A stretch of 64,000 bases of DNA from the NCBI RefSeq assembly GCF_900107745.1, contig NZ_FNRO01000003.1, forward strand, positions 642,020-706,019, read 5' to 3'. This document shows, piece after piece, positions 54,416 to 64,000 of this stretch (position 1 is its first letter; every line of letters begins with the position of its first letter). The stretch comes from Variovorax sp. YR216 (GTDB lineage: Bacteria; Pseudomonadota; Gammaproteobacteria; Burkholderiales; Burkholderiaceae_C). The notes under the pieces were generated by a model. It was not told where the DNA came from. It worked only from the letters and a program-made list of their open reading frames with translations, and did no database searches. The position numbers were made by a program, and so were the translations under genes.

Positions 54416-55318
54416 ATGCAATATCCAACGATTGAAGACGCGATCGGCAAGACGCCCCTGGTGGCTCTGCAGCGCATCGACGCGGAAGCGAATGCAAAGC
54501 GCGGCAACGTGGTCCTGGGCAAGCTCGAAGGCAACAACCCGGCCGGCTCGGTCAAGGACCGGCCCGCGCTGTCGATGATCAAGCGCGCCGAGGAGCGCGG
54601 CGAAATCAAGCCGGGCGACACGCTGATCGAAGCGACGTCAGGCAACACCGGCATTGCCCTTGCGATGGCGGCCGCCATCAAGGGTTACCGCATGGTCCTC
54701 ATCATGCCGGAGGACCTCTCCGTCGAACGGGCGCAGACCATGAAGGCCTTCGGCGCCGAACTGGTGCTGACGCCGAAGAGCGGCGGCATGGAGTACGCCC
54801 GTGATCTCGCGGAGCAGATGGTGCAGCAGGGGAAGGGGCGTGTGCTCGACCAGTTCGCCAATCCCGACAACCCGCGCATCCACTACGAGACGACCGGACC
54901 CGAGATCTGGGCCGACACGCAAGGCCGCATCACGCACTTCGTGAGCGCGATGGGGACCACAGGGACCATCACCGGGGTCTCGCGTTTCCTCAAGGAAAAG
55001 AACCCGGCCATTCAGATCGTCGGCGCCCAGCCCGACGAAGGGTCGCGCATCCCGGGCATCCGTAAGTGGCCGCAGGAATACCTGCCGAAGATCTACGACC
55101 CGAGCCGGGTGGATCAAGTGGTCAACGTGAGCCAGGACAGCGCCGAGGAAATGTGCCGACGGCTCGCCCGGGAAGAGGGCATCTTCGGTGGCATCTCGGC
55201 CGCAGGTGCGCTCTGTGTGGCGCTCGAGATTGCCAAGACGGTCGAGAACGCGACCATCGTTTTCGTGGTGTGCGACCGGGGCGACCGCTATCTGTCGACC
55301 GGCGTGTTCCCCGCCTGA
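54416..55318 (+). CDS. cysM: Cysteine synthase B (O-acetylserine sulfhydrylase)
   Basis: This 300-residue PLP enzyme makes cysteine from O-acetylserine and sulfide or thiosulfate. The PLP lysine is K47 in NNPAGSVKDRP, with the SGNTGIA phosphate loop and GTTGTITGVS. RRLAREEGIFGGISAAGAL near the end fits the CysM branch. The ATG at 54416 has only a weak ribosome site. Any transcript entering from the left would carry antisense tRNA-Leu. The nudix gene follows by 20 bases. Confidence 0.93.
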   Translation: MQYPTIEDAIGKTPLVALQRIDAEANAKRGNVVLGKLEGNNPAGSVKDRPALSMIKRAEERGEIKPGDTLIEATSGNTGIALAMAAAIKGYRMVLIMPEDLSVERAQTMKAFGAELVLTPKSGGMEYARDLAEQMVQQGKGRVLDQFANPDNPRIHYETTGPEIWADTQGRITHFVSAMGTTGTITGVSRFLKEKNPAIQIVGAQPDEGSRIPGIRKWPQEYLPKIYDPSRVDQVVNVSQDSAEEMCRRLAREEGIFGGISAAGALCVALEIAKTVENATIVFVVCDRGDRYLSTGVFPA

Positions 55319-55338
55319 TTTCCGAGCCCATCCAAGTC

Positions 55339-55890
55339 ATGAACGAACCCCGCTTCTGCCCCTCCTGCGCCACGCCGCTGGCCCAAATCGAAGCACTGGA
55401 GGATGGAGGCCCGAAGTCGCGGCTCCGTTGCTCTTCCTGCGACTGGACGCACTGGAACAACCCGACACCGGTGCTGGCCGCGATCGTGGAATACCGCGGG
55501 CAGGTGCTGCTTGCCCGCAACGCGGCCTGGCCGCACAAGATGTATGCGCTGATCACCGGCTTCATGGAGGCCGGCGAGACGCCGCAGGGAGGTATCTCGC
55601 GTGAGGTGAAGGAAGAGACGAACCTCGACGTGAGCGAGGTGAACCTCGTGGGCGTCTACGACTTCCAGCGCATGAACCAGGTCATCATTGCCTATCACGT
55701 GGTGGCCGACGGCGAAGTGTCGCTGTCACCGGAGCTGGTGGACTACCGGCTCTACGATCTGCCTGATCTGAAGTGTTGGCCTGCCGGCACTGGGTATGCG
55801 CTGGCCGAGTGGCTCCGCTCGCGCGGTCACGAGCCGCGCTTTTTTACCGATGCCGAGAATGAGGAGCGCCGACGCGGACTCACCACTTGA
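55339..55890 (+). CDS. Nudix hydrolase with N-terminal zinc ribbon
   Basis: This 183-residue protein has a four-Cys zinc ribbon (C7, C10, C31, C34) followed by a Nudix domain with the box G74-x5-E80-x7-R88-E89-x2-E92-E93. The arrangement is like NudC/YjaD-type pyrophosphatases that act on NADH or similar dinucleotides, but it is shorter than NudC. It lies between cysM and a TusA-like gene in a three-gene run. Confidence 0.88.
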   Translation: MNEPRFCPSCATPLAQIEALEDGGPKSRLRCSSCDWTHWNNPTPVLAAIVEYRGQVLLARNAAWPHKMYALITGFMEAGETPQGGISREVKEETNLDVSEVNLVGVYDFQRMNQVIIAYHVVADGEVSLSPELVDYRLYDLPDLKCWPAGTGYALAEWLRSRGHEPRFFTDAENEERRRGLTT

Positions 55891-55912
55891 GTTGCGCGCA
55901 GGAGGAAATCAC

Positions 55913-56140
55913 ATGCAAGTGAACAAGGAAATCGACACGCGCGGGCTGAATTGCCCGCTGCCCATTCTCAAGGCCAAGAAGGCGCTCAACGAGATGCACA
56001 GCGGCGAACTTCTGAGGGTCGTGGCGACCGACGCGGGTTCGGTGCGCGACTTCCAGGCCTTCGCCCGGCAGACCGGCAACGATCTCGTCGACCAGCAGAC
56101 GGTCGGCGACGAGTTCATTCACGTGCTGCGCCGTCGCTGA
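55913..56140 (+). CDS. TusA family sulfurtransferase-like protein
   Basis: This 75-residue TusA/YeeD-fold protein has the signature GLNCPLPILKAKKAL, where C14 in Cys-Pro-x-Pro carries persulfide sulfur. TusA relays sulfur for tRNA thiolation or other sulfur metabolism. GGAGG lies upstream of the ATG. Its place behind cysM suggests a sulfur-handling unit (inference). It converges with galU. Confidence 0.9.
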   Translation: MQVNKEIDTRGLNCPLPILKAKKALNEMHSGELLRVVATDAGSVRDFQAFARQTGNDLVDQQTVGDEFIHVLRRR

Positions 56141-56162
56141 GCGAACGGCGCAGCGGGGGAAC

Positions 56163-57047
56163 TCAGAGCTCGAGACTCTTCAGATACTGGCGGAACGAGG
56201 CGCCCACTTCAGGATGCGCCAGAGCCAGTTCGACCGAGGCTTGCAGGAAGCCTTCCTTGCTGCCGCAGTCGTAGCGCGTGCCGGCGTACGAGTAGGCATA
56301 GACCGGTTCCTTGGTCATCAGCGCGGCAATGCCGTCGGTCAATTGGATTTCGCCGCCGGCGCCCTTGGGCTGGTTGCGGATGTGGCCGAACACCGCGGGC
56401 GTCAGGATGTAGCGGCCCGCGACGCCGAGGCGTGAAGGTGCGTCCTCCGGCTTGGGTTTCTCGACCATGCGATTGACCTTGACCAGGCCTTCCTCGATCA
56501 CATCGCCGGCCACGATGCCGTAGCGCTTGACGTGCTCCAGCGGCACTTCCTGCACCGCGAGCAGCGAGCCGCCGAGCTTCGCGAAGGCGCGGGTCATCTG
56601 TGCCAGCACCGGCTCGCCGCCCTGCGGACCGACCATCAAGTCATCAGCGAGCAGGACCGCGAAAGGCTCGTTGCCGACGAGGTGCTCGGCGCACAGCACG
56701 GCGTGGCCGAGGCCCAGCATGCGCGGCTGGCGGACGTAGGAGCAGGTCATGTCGTCGGGCATGACCGAACGGGCGATCGCCAGCAGTTCGTGCTTGCCGC
56801 TGGCCTCGAGCTGCGATTCGAGCTCGTAGGCGGCGTCGTAGTGGTCTTCGATCGCCCGCTTGTTGCGCCCCGTCACGAAGATCATGTCGCGGATGCCCGC
56901 GGCATACGCTTCCTCGACCGCGTACTGGATTAGTGGCTTGTCCACGACCGGAAGCATTTCCTTGGGCTGCGCCTTGGTGGCCGGCAGAAAACGGGTGCCA
57001 AAACCGGCTACCGGGAACACGGCTTTGCGAATCGGAGAGTTGGACAT
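56163..57047 (-). CDS. galU: UTP-glucose-1-phosphate uridylyltransferase
   Basis: This 294-residue nucleotidyltransferase makes UDP-glucose for polysaccharide and lipopolysaccharide synthesis. It has [17 protein letters not shown] with the nucleotide loop, the [11 protein letters not shown] motif, the active-site DDLM and [11 protein letters not shown]. The start at 57047 gives the usual N-terminus. No strong ribosome site is seen. It lies 101 bases from the valS stop on the same strand. Confidence 0.95.
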   Translation of the reverse strand: MSNSPIRKAVFPVAGFGTRFLPATKAQPKEMLPVVDKPLIQYAVEEAYAAGIRDMIFVTGRNKRAIEDHYDAAYELESQLEASGKHELLAIARSVMPDDMTCSYVRQPRMLGLGHAVLCAEHLVGNEPFAVLLADDLMVGPQGGEPVLAQMTRAFAKLGGSLLAVQEVPLEHVKRYGIVAGDVIEEGLVKVNRMVEKPKPEDAPSRLGVAGRYILTPAVFGHIRNQPKGAGGEIQLTDGIAALMTKEPVYAYSYAGTRYDCGSKEGFLQASVELALAHPEVGASFRQYLKSLEL

Positions 57048-57148
57048 GTGAATTTCGTGTGAATCGAAGACGTGGATCGAAGAGGGCTGGCGTCGCAGAC
57101 GCTCAACCCACATGCTCACATACTATTTACCGCCATGCCACCCGTCTG

Positions 57149-60019
57149 TCAGCCTAGGCGGACAAGCTGATCCCGCAGGCGCTCGAGCGTGGCGGTGAAG
57201 TCGGTGAGCCGCTTGCGCTCCTGCTCGATCACCGCCGCCGGCGCCTTCGCGACGAAGGCCTCGTTGCCGAGCTTACCGTTGACCTTCGCAATCTCGCCTT
57301 CGATCCGGGCCAGTTCCTTGCCGATGCGTGCCTTTTCCGCAGCCTTGTCGATTTCCATGTGCAGGCAGAGGCGGGCACTGCCGACCACCGCGACCGGCGC
57401 GGCTTCGGCTGCCGCGGCCCAGGTCGCTTCGTCGTCGAAGACCTTCACTTCCTTGAGCTTGGCGAGCGCCTGAAGCACGGGTGCCGCCTCGCGCAGGAAC
57501 GCGGCGCTTGCTGCATCGTCGGCAACTGCGTACAGCGGCAAGCGCGTGGCCGGCGAGACGTTCATTTCGCCGCGCAGCGTGCGGCAGGCATCCACGAGCG
57601 ACTTGAGTCGGGCGACATGGGCTTCGGCCGCCTCGTCGATCTTTTCGGGCTGGCTCTTCGGGTAGGCCGCGGTCATGACCGAATCACCGGCTCGACCGGC
57701 GACCGGCGCGACCTTCTGCCAGAGCTCCTCGGTGATGAAAGGAATGACCGGATGCGCCAGGCGCAGCAGCGTCTCGAGCGAACGGATCAGTGTGCGGCGC
57801 GTGGCGCGCTTCTGGGCGTCGTCGCCCTGCTGGATCTGGACCTTCGCGATCTCCAGGTACCAATCGCAGAACTCGTCCCATGCGAACTGGTAGATGGCGT
57901 TGGCCACGTTGTCGAGGCGGTACTCCTCGAAACCCTTTGCCACTTCGGCTTCGACGCGCTGCAGCTGGGACGTGATCCAGCGGTCGGCCTGGCTGAATCT
58001 CAGATAGCCATGGGCCGGTCCGCCGGGCGCGCACTCTTCCTTGGTGTGCTCGCGCAGGCCGCAGTCGTGGCCTTCGCAGTTCATGAGCACGAAGCGTGTG
58101 GCGTTCCAGAGCTTGTTGCAGAAGTTGCGATAGCCCTCGCAGCGCTTCGAGTCGAAGTTGATGCTGCGGCCCAGCGACGCGAGCGAGGCGAAGGTGAAAC
58201 GCAGCGCGTCCGCGCCGAAGGCCGGGATGCCGTCCGGGAATTCCTTCTGCGTGTTCTTGCGCACCGTGGGTGCGGTCTCGGGCCGGCGCAGCCCCTGCGT
58301 GCGCTTGTCGAGCAGCTCGGGCAGCGCGATGCCGTCGATCAGGTCGACCGGGTCGAGCACGTTGCCCTCGGACTTGCTCATCTTCTTGCCGTGCGAATCG
58401 CGCACCAGGCCGTGGATGTACACATGCTTGAAGGGCACCTTGCCGGTGAAGTGCTTGGTCATCATGATCATCCGGGCGACCCAGAAGAAGATGATGTCGT
58501 AGCCGGTCACGAGCACGGATGAGGGCAGGTAGAGGTCGAGGTCTTCCGTCTTCTCGGGCCAGCCGAGCGAGGAGAAGGGCACCAGCGCCGAGGAATACCA
58601 GGTGTCGAGCACGTCTTCGTCGCGCGTGAGCTTCTTGCCAGGCGCCTGGGCCTGCGCTTCCGCCTCGTCGTGCGCGACGTAGACCTTGCCCTGCTCGTCG
58701 TACCACGCCGGAATCTGGTGGCCCCACCAGAGCTGGCGCGAGATCGTCCAGTCCTGGATGTTCTCCATCCAGTGGTTGTAGGTGTTGACCCAGTTCTCCG
58801 GGACGAAGCGCACCTCGCCGGAGCGAACCGCCTCGATCGCCTTTTGCGCGATCGACTGGCCGTTGGCGTCGGGCTTGGTCATCGCGACGAACCACTGGTC
58901 GGTCAGCATCGGCTCGACCACGGCCCCGGTGCGCGCGCAGCGCGGGACCATGAGCTTGTGCTTCTTGGTTTCGACGAGAAGGCCCAGCGCCTCGAGATCG
59001 GCCACCACCGCCTTGCGCGCCACGAAGCGATCCAGGCCGCGGTATTTTTCAGGCGCGTTGTCGTTGATGGTTGCATCGAGCGTCAGCACGCCGATGGTCT
59101 GCAGGCCGTGCCGAAGGCCGACCGCATAGTCGTTGTGATCGTGCGCCGGCGTGACCTTGACCACGCCGGTGCCGAATTCCTTGTCCACGTAGTCGTCGGC
59201 GATGACCGGAATCAGCCGGTCGACCAGCGGCAGTTTCACGCGCTGGCCGATGAGGTGCCTGTAGCGCTCGTCCTCCGGATGAACCATCACCGCGACGTCG
59301 CCCAGCATGGTTTCGGGACGGGTGGTCGCCACGGTGAGCGAGCCCGAACCGTCTTCCAGGGGATAGGCGATGTGCCAGAGGAACCCGTCTTCTTCCTCGC
59401 TCTCGACTTCCAGGTCGCTCACCGCTGTCTTGAGCACCGGGTCCCAGTTGACCAGGCGCTTGCCGCGATAGATGAGCCCCTCGTTGTAGAGCTGCACGAA
59501 GGTCTGGGTGACGACCTTCGATAGCTTCTCGTCCATCGTGAAGTACTCGCGGCTCCAGTCCACCGTATCGCCCATGCGGCGCATCTGGCTCGTGATGGTG
59601 TTGCCGGACTTTTCCTTCCACTCCCACACGCGTGCGACGAAGTTCTTGCGACCGAGGTCGTGGCGGCTGATCTTCTGCTCCTGCAGCTGCCGTTCGACGA
59701 CGATCTGCGTCGCGATGCCGGCGTGGTCGGTGCCCGGGACCCACAGCGTGTTGGCGCCCGCCATGCGGTGATAGCGGGTGAGGCTGTCCATGATCGTCTG
59801 GTTGAACGCATGCCCCATGTGCAGCGTGCCGGTCACGTTCGGCGGCGGCAGCTGGATCGCGAAGGAGGGCGCGCCGTCCTTCGGCTTCTGCGTGCCGCGG
59901 AAGCCGGCGGCCGCATAGCCGCGCCGCTCCCACTCTGGCCCCCAGTGCGCTTCGATGGCGGCAGGTTCGAAGGATTTGGACAGGCTTTCGAGGCCGGGTT
60001 GGGGCAGGGTCTCACTCAT
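57149..60019 (-). CDS. valS: Valyl-tRNA synthetase
   Basis: This 956-residue class Ia synthetase has the HIGH motif H67-M-G-H70 in [15 protein letters not shown], a CP1 editing domain, KMSKSEGN, an anticodon-binding domain and the C-terminal coiled coil (from about residue 890) that is specific to ValS. The start at 60019 matches the family; an upstream in-frame ATG at 60121 would overlap the divergent yaaA promoter region. Confidence 0.97.
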   Translation of the reverse strand: MSETLPQPGLESLSKSFEPAAIEAHWGPEWERRGYAAAGFRGTQKPKDGAPSFAIQLPPPNVTGTLHMGHAFNQTIMDSLTRYHRMAGANTLWVPGTDHAGIATQIVVERQLQEQKISRHDLGRKNFVARVWEWKEKSGNTITSQMRRMGDTVDWSREYFTMDEKLSKVVTQTFVQLYNEGLIYRGKRLVNWDPVLKTAVSDLEVESEEEDGFLWHIAYPLEDGSGSLTVATTRPETMLGDVAVMVHPEDERYRHLIGQRVKLPLVDRLIPVIADDYVDKEFGTGVVKVTPAHDHNDYAVGLRHGLQTIGVLTLDATINDNAPEKYRGLDRFVARKAVVADLEALGLLVETKKHKLMVPRCARTGAVVEPMLTDQWFVAMTKPDANGQSIAQKAIEAVRSGEVRFVPENWVNTYNHWMENIQDWTISRQLWWGHQIPAWYDEQGKVYVAHDEAEAQAQAPGKKLTRDEDVLDTWYSSALVPFSSLGWPEKTEDLDLYLPSSVLVTGYDIIFFWVARMIMMTKHFTGKVPFKHVYIHGLVRDSHGKKMSKSEGNVLDPVDLIDGIALPELLDKRTQGLRRPETAPTVRKNTQKEFPDGIPAFGADALRFTFASLASLGRSINFDSKRCEGYRNFCNKLWNATRFVLMNCEGHDCGLREHTKEECAPGGPAHGYLRFSQADRWITSQLQRVEAEVAKGFEEYRLDNVANAIYQFAWDEFCDWYLEIAKVQIQQGDDAQKRATRRTLIRSLETLLRLAHPVIPFITEELWQKVAPVAGRAGDSVMTAAYPKSQPEKIDEAAEAHVARLKSLVDACRTLRGEMNVSPATRLPLYAVADDAASAAFLREAAPVLQALAKLKEVKVFDDEATWAAAAEAAPVAVVGSARLCLHMEIDKAAEKARIGKELARIEGEIAKVNGKLGNEAFVAKAPAAVIEQERKRLTDFTATLERLRDQLVRLG

Positions 60020-60145
60020 GGCGGTACAAAAACGAACGGCATCCCGCAGGATGCCGCTTGTGGGTGGAAGTGGGAAGATTTTATTCGACGGCGGGACTGG
60101 GGCACCGCAGGGTGCGGCCATCGTGGTGCCGCTGATAATCCGGCG

Positions 60146-60952
60146 ATGCTTTTCCTGCTTTCGCCTGCCAAGTCGCTCGATTTCGAAACCCCCGTCTCCG
60201 ACACCCTTCCGGCCACTCAGCCTCGTTTCGAAGGCCCCAGAGGGGCGGCAGCCGAACTCATCAAGATCCTGAGGGAGAAGTCACCCCAGCAGATCGCCGA
60301 ACTGATGCACCTGTCGGACAAGCTCTCGGCGCTCAATGTGGCGCGCTACGCGGCGTGGTCGTCCAAGAGCACCAGCGGGAACGCAAAGCAGGCGGCGCTC
60401 GCATTCGACGGCGACGTCTACGGCGGGCTCGACGCGAAGACGCTGACGGCCAGCCAGCTTTCGTGGGCGCAGGACCATGTCTGCATCCTGAGCGGGCTCT
60501 ACGGCGTGCTGCGGCCGCTCGATTTGCTGCAACCCTACCGCCTCGAAATGGGAACCCAACTGGCCAATCGGCACGGCAAGGATCTCTACGCTTTCTGGGG
60601 CAGCCGCATTTCCGAGTATCTGAATGAGCGGCTTGCCGCGGATCGGACGCCGGTTGTCATCAACCTCGCTTCGCAGGAATATTTCAAGTCGGTCGATCAG
60701 AGCGCGCTCAAGGCGCGTGTCGTCGAGTGCGTGTTCGAAGAATGGAAGGGCGGCGCGGGTGCGGCTGATCCCGGCCGTTACAAGATCGTGAGCTTCTTCG
60801 CCAAGCGGGCGCGCGGCCTCATGGCGCGCTGGGCGGTCCTTCACAAGGCCGCGACCCCCAGGGCACTGGAGAAGTTCGACCTCGAAGGCTATGGTTTCGA
60901 CGCTTCGGCCTCGAAGCCCGATCGGCTGGTGTTTCGACGGAGGGCGTCATGA
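60146..60952 (+). CDS. yaaA: Peroxide stress protein YaaA
   Basis: This 268-residue protein of the DUF328/YaaA family has the N-terminus [13 protein letters not shown] and [19 protein letters not shown]. In E. coli YaaA lowers free iron and protects DNA during hydrogen peroxide stress and has a DNA-binding fold. It is divergent from valS by 126 bases. It overlaps the 2OG-oxygenase gene by four bases (ATGA). Confidence 0.95.
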   Translation: MLFLLSPAKSLDFETPVSDTLPATQPRFEGPRGAAAELIKILREKSPQQIAELMHLSDKLSALNVARYAAWSSKSTSGNAKQAALAFDGDVYGGLDAKTLTASQLSWAQDHVCILSGLYGVLRPLDLLQPYRLEMGTQLANRHGKDLYAFWGSRISEYLNERLAADRTPVVINLASQEYFKSVDQSALKARVVECVFEEWKGGAGAADPGRYKIVSFFAKRARGLMARWAVLHKAATPRALEKFDLEGYGFDASASKPDRLVFRRRAS

Positions 60953-61785
60953 GTCAAGGACAAGTCATCAGCGCAGAGCTTCGCGAGTGGATCGCGACTC
61001 AACTGGCTGCCGGCCATTCGGTCCCGAGCCTGCGTGCGTCCATGCGGGCTGCCGGCTGGCATGACGCTGCCGCGGATGCGGCGCTGGCCGAAGTGGAGCG
61101 GGAAGCGATTGGCGCGGCTGAAGCCACGAGAGCGATGCCCGGGCCCGATCTCTCCAACTCGCCGCTCTACATCGACGCGGGCGATCGCCGTGTCTACGTG
61201 TTGCAGACCCTGCGGAGTCCGCACGTCATCGTCTTCGGGGACCTGTTGTCCGACGAGGAGTGCGAAGCGCTGATCGCCGCGGCACGGCAGCGGTTGGCGC
61301 GCTCCCTGACCGTCGAGACGCAGACGGGCGGCGAGGCGCTCAACGTCGACCGGACCAGTGACGGCATGTTCTTCGAGCGCGGCGAAAACCCGGTGGTCGC
61401 GCGGATCGAGAAGCGCATCGCCACGCTACTGCGGTGGCCGCTCGAATTCGGCGAGGGGCTGCAGATCCTTCGCTACGCGCCCGGCGCGCAGTACCGGCCG
61501 CACTACGACTATTTCGACCCGAGCGAGCCCGGCACGCCGATCATCCTGAAGCGGGGCGGGCAGCGTGTTGCCACGCTCGTGATGTATCTGCACGAACCTG
61601 AGCAGGGCGGCGCGACGACATTTCCGGACGTCGGGCTGGAAGTTGCTCCCAAACGTGGCACCGGCGTCTTCTTCAGCTACGAGCGCCCGGACCCGGCGAC
61701 GCGCACCTTGCACGGAGGCGCGCCGGTTCTGGCAGGCGAGAAGTGGGTCGCGACCAAATGGTTGCGCGAGCGCGAGTTCAATTGA
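60949..61785 (+). CDS. 2-oxoglutarate/Fe(II) oxygenase (prolyl 4-hydroxylase-like)
   Basis: This 278-residue protein has a small helical N-terminal region (about 8-56) and a C-terminal double-stranded beta-helix. The iron ligands are H185 and D187 (RPHYDYFDP) and H255 (TLHGGAP). K265 is placed to bind 2-oxoglutarate. It should hydroxylate a protein or peptide side chain in the cytoplasm. The coupling to yaaA suggests a link to iron or oxidative stress. The substrate is unknown. Confidence 0.88.
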   Translation: MSQGQVISAELREWIATQLAAGHSVPSLRASMRAAGWHDAAADAALAEVEREAIGAAEATRAMPGPDLSNSPLYIDAGDRRVYVLQTLRSPHVIVFGDLLSDEECEALIAAARQRLARSLTVETQTGGEALNVDRTSDGMFFERGENPVVARIEKRIATLLRWPLEFGEGLQILRYAPGAQYRPHYDYFDPSEPGTPIILKRGGQRVATLVMYLHEPEQGGATTFPDVGLEVAPKRGTGVFFSYERPDPATRTLHGGAPVLAGEKWVATKWLREREFN

Positions 61786-61803
61786 CCAGCTGAGCGCGCT
61801 CTC

Positions 61804-62697
61804 ATGAAGGTCACGGCGAACGGGATCCAGATCGAGGTCGAAGACAGCGGGGGCGAGGGGCGCCCGGTGATTCTGCTCATCATGGGGCTCGGCATGCAGT
61901 TGATCGGGTGGCCGGCGGAATTCGTCCAAGCGCTGGTCGACGGTGGATTCAGGGTGATCCGGCATGACAACCGTGACATCGGGCTGAGCCAGGGCTTCGA
62001 CGAAGCCGGCACCGGCAGCGTGATCTGGCAGGGCATCCGTCAGCGCCTGGGCCTGCCGGTGCGTTCGGCCTACTCGCTTCAGGATATGGCCGACGATGCG
62101 CTCGGCGTGCTCGATGCGCTGGGCATCGGGCGCGCGCATGTCATCGGAGCTTCGATGGGCGGGATGATCGCGCAGCGGCTCGCGGCCAGTGCACCCGGGA
62201 GGATGGCGAGCCTGGTCAGCATCATGAGTTCAAGCGGGGCGCGCAACCTGCCGGGTCCGCGGGCGGATGTGACCGCCGCGTTGCTGCGGCGGCCCGCCAG
62301 CCGGACCGAGGCGGCTTTGGTCGAGCATGGCCTCAAGTTCAGCCGCTTGATATCGAGTCCTGCCTTTGCGCGCGACGAACGCACCCAGGCGGACCGCATC
62401 GCCCGGGCGCTTCGACGCGCGTATCGGCCCGCGGGCGTCGTGCGGCAAATCCTCGCGATAACTGCCGACAACGGGCGGGCAGATCTGCTCTCGCGCATCG
62501 AAAGCCCATCGCTGGTCTTGCATGGCGAGGCCGACCCGCTGGTGCCGATCGCGTGCGGCAAGGACACGGCGCGGCGCATCCCCGGGGCGCGTTTCGTCGG
62601 CATTCCAGGCATGGGGCACGATCTGCCGCCGCCCGTGATCGAAATCCTCCTGCAGCACATCGTTCCTTTTCTACAGACGGCCGAGAACCGATCATGA
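61804..62697 (+). CDS. Alpha/beta hydrolase
   Basis: This 297-residue enzyme has the nucleophile elbow GASMGG (S117), the acid in [10 protein letters not shown] and the His in [10 protein letters not shown], so the triad is complete. The [14 protein letters not shown] and DNRDIGLSQ segments match a branch often annotated as lipase/esterase or aclacinomycin methylesterase-like. It starts 18 bases after the oxygenase and overlaps queF by four bases. Confidence 0.88.
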   Translation: MKVTANGIQIEVEDSGGEGRPVILLIMGLGMQLIGWPAEFVQALVDGGFRVIRHDNRDIGLSQGFDEAGTGSVIWQGIRQRLGLPVRSAYSLQDMADDALGVLDALGIGRAHVIGASMGGMIAQRLAASAPGRMASLVSIMSSSGARNLPGPRADVTAALLRRPASRTEAALVEHGLKFSRLISSPAFARDERTQADRIARALRRAYRPAGVVRQILAITADNGRADLLSRIESPSLVLHGEADPLVPIACGKDTARRIPGARFVGIPGMGHDLPPPVIEILLQHIVPFLQTAENRS

Positions 62698-63551
62698 GCC
62701 TCGATAACACCCCGGAACAATCGCAGCTGGGCCGTGCCTCTGCTTACGCTGACCAATACGACCCGAGCCTGCTTTTCCCGATTGCGCGTGCCACGCAACG
62801 GGAAGCGATGGGTATCAGGGAAGGCGCGCTGCCGTTTTTCGGCGCGGATCTCTGGACGGCTTTCGAATTGAGCTGGCTCAACCCCCGCGGCAAGCCACAA
62901 CTCGCCATTGCGCACTTCACCGTACCTTGCGAGACGCCCAACATCATCGAGAGCAAGTCATTCAAGCTCTATCTCAACAGCTTCAACAGCAGCGTTTTCG
63001 TGGATCAGGATGCCGTTCGGCAGCGCTTGCGCGCGGACCTGAGCGAGGCGGTCTGGCGAGGGAGCGACCGTTCCGGCAGCGTCGGCGTCAAGCTGGTGCC
63101 GCCGGCGGCGTTCGAGAACGAGACGGTGCGCGAACTGGGGGGACTCGATCTGGACCGACTGGATATCGAGTGCACCCACTATCAGCCCGCGCCTGAGCTG
63201 CTGACAAGCGACACGACCCAGGTGCCGGTGACGGAAACGCTGAGCAGCCGTCTTCTCAAGAGCAATTGCCTTGTCACGGGCCAGCCCGACTGGGGGAGCG
63301 TGGAGATCCGCTACAGCGGGCCGCCGATCGATCAGGCGGGCCTGCTGGCGTACATCGTCAGCTTCCGCAATCACAACGAGTTTCACGAGCCGTGCGCGGA
63401 GCGGATCTTCACGGACGTCTGGCGCCGCTGCCAGCCCAACAAGCTGGCGGTCTACGCGAGGTACACCCGCAGGGGTGGGTTGGATATCAATCCGTTCCGT
63501 ACCAGCTGGCCGCAGGCCTTGCCCGAGAACGTACGCACTGCACGGCAGTAG
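62694..63551 (+). CDS. queF: NADPH-dependent 7-cyano-7-deazaguanine reductase (long type)
   Basis: This 285-residue tandem-fold enzyme reduces preQ0 to preQ1 for queuosine in tRNA. The QueF motif [13 protein letters not shown] (from residue 86) and the catalytic C192 with D199 in [11 protein letters not shown] are present, as in the E. coli-type long form. No other queuosine genes are in the window. ATG 62694 overlaps the hydrolase stop (ATGA), so it is the last gene of a tightly coupled operon. Confidence 0.96.
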   Translation: MSLDNTPEQSQLGRASAYADQYDPSLLFPIARATQREAMGIREGALPFFGADLWTAFELSWLNPRGKPQLAIAHFTVPCETPNIIESKSFKLYLNSFNSSVFVDQDAVRQRLRADLSEAVWRGSDRSGSVGVKLVPPAAFENETVRELGGLDLDRLDIECTHYQPAPELLTSDTTQVPVTETLSSRLLKSNCLVTGQPDWGSVEIRYSGPPIDQAGLLAYIVSFRNHNEFHEPCAERIFTDVWRRCQPNKLAVYARYTRRGGLDINPFRTSWPQALPENVRTARQ

Positions 63552-63577
63552 GGTTGAACAAAAAAGGTCGGGCCGAC

Positions 63578-63607
63578 TTGCCAGCGGCTCGAAAACAGTG
63601 TCATAAT
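63578..63607 (+). promoter_or_regulatory. Tandem promoter 1
   Basis: TTGCCA and CATAAT are separated by 18 bases. The -10 is preceded by GTG as in the other two copies. It lies 27 bases after the queF stop. Confidence 0.55.
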
Positions 63608-63705
63608 TGCAGGCTCCACTAAACGCGACAGCGCTTAGAGGCCCAGAAGTCCGAAAGGGCCGATGAAGTCAGGCGGAGAAGAAAAAAGAAAAACTTCAAA
63701 AAGTT

Positions 63706-63734
63706 TTTCGATTCTTCAAAAAACCTGTCATAAT
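63706..63734 (+). promoter_or_regulatory. Tandem promoter 2
   Basis: CATAAT at 63729-63734 has a weak -35 (TTTCGA) 17 bases upstream and an AT-rich UP-like block with an AAAAACTT/AAGTTTTT hairpin before it. The discriminator GAGGGCTTCGC is shared with promoter 3. Confidence 0.55.
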
Positions 63735-63826
63735 CGAGGGCTTCGCCAAACACGGCAACGAGTTAGATCCTTCGGGGTGTAGCGAGTTAGGCGGAGGGAA
63801 GAAAAGAAAAAATCTTCAAAAATTTT

Positions 63827-63855
63827 TTCTGAACTTCAAAAAATCGTGTTATAGT
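63827..63855 (+). promoter_or_regulatory. Tandem promoter 3
   Basis: TATAGT at 63850-63855 has a weak -35 (TTCTGA) 17 bases upstream and an AT-rich block. It is followed by the same GAGGGCTTCGC as promoter 2, 121 bp away. Confidence 0.55.
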
Positions 63856-64000
63856 AGAGGGCTTCGCTGATCGCAGCAAGCAAGACGCAAGACAGAAGAT
63901 GTCGAGTGTCAGGATCCTTAAAAACATACAGCCGATAAGCGTGGGCGTTTGAGGCGAACAGCCAAGTTCTTCGGAACTCAAGTCTTCGGACTTTTAAACG

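Larger units (their letters stand above)
63552..64000 (+). other. Gene-free region: probable rRNA operon promoter and leader
   Basis: This final stretch has no credible protein gene. It holds three promoter-like sites about 121-127 bp apart, two near-identical AT-rich blocks of about 75 bp, and then a leader with GATCCTTAAAAACATACAGCC that resembles the boxA antitermination region before 16S rRNA in Burkholderiales. The rRNA genes would start beyond the window edge. This reading is inference from layout and motifs. Confidence 0.65.

Noticed and set aside
56120..56165. Hairpin between the TusA-like gene and galU as a terminator
   Set aside because: GCCGT/ACGGC arms exist but overlap the stop codon, and no T-run follows.

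Overview
The window is a gene-dense, roughly 65% GC stretch of chromosome from a betaproteobacterium of the order Burkholderiales. It is most likely a member of the Comamonadaceae such as Variovorax. This is inferred from the abundance of Bug/TctC-type periplasmic receptors, the tripartite tricarboxylate transporter, paired pimeloyl-CoA-type acyl-CoA dehydrogenases, the ftsK-lolA-rarA and ribF-ileS-lspA gene orders, and the style of the rRNA-operon leader at the right end. No species marker gene such as 16S is inside the window. There is no prophage, insertion sequence or CRISPR array. About 67 protein genes and one tRNA gene are supported.

Left third (1-23.9 kb): an AhpD-like/MFS operon faces a MocR-type regulator. 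A minus-strand operon follows, encoding an S1C protease, a MoxR ATPase, a DUF58 protein, a VWA protein and an SDR. Next come a TatD nuclease, an exported protein built of 11-residue repeats, a MscS channel, and an operon of a DNA-deoxyinosine glycosylase, a spermidine-synthase-like protein and an orphan GspE/PulE ATPase. A 52-residue membrane protein and an orphan ParB-like protein lead to a tricarboxylate-transporter cluster (tctBA). A LysR regulator there is divergent from a TctC receptor, a gamma-glutamyltransferase, an EamA exporter and an SDR. A second EamA transporter and a quinone oxidoreductase end this part.

Middle (23.9-42.8 kb): mostly housekeeping. The minus-strand run ribF-ileS-lspA-Na/Pi transporter faces an HNH endonuclease. 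Then come a lipoprotein hydrolase, two acyl-CoA dehydrogenases behind a perfect 16-bp palindrome, purN, a DUF1653 protein, a large M48 peptidase, an RNA m5C methyltransferase, a fatty acid desaturase, rpmB-rpmG, trxB and a Crp/Fnr regulator.

Right third (42.9-64 kb): ftsK-lolA-rarA; a branched-chain amino acid ABC transporter (livHMGF) without its binding protein; a second Bug receptor and a ferredoxin-reductase fusion; an epimerase-like protein; tRNA-Leu(CAA) antisense to the cysM leader; cysM-nudix-tusA-like; galU; valS; and a tightly coupled yaaA, 2OG-oxygenase, hydrolase, queF operon. The last 450 bases hold no protein gene. They carry tandem strong promoters and a leader that look like the start of an rRNA operon whose genes lie beyond the edge.

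The most unusual signal is a family of five dispersed repeats of about 95 bp. Each starts 0-5 bases after a stop codon and lies in the sense orientation of that gene. Two stems are invariant and their loops vary, which points to a recurrent structured 3' untranslated RNA element.
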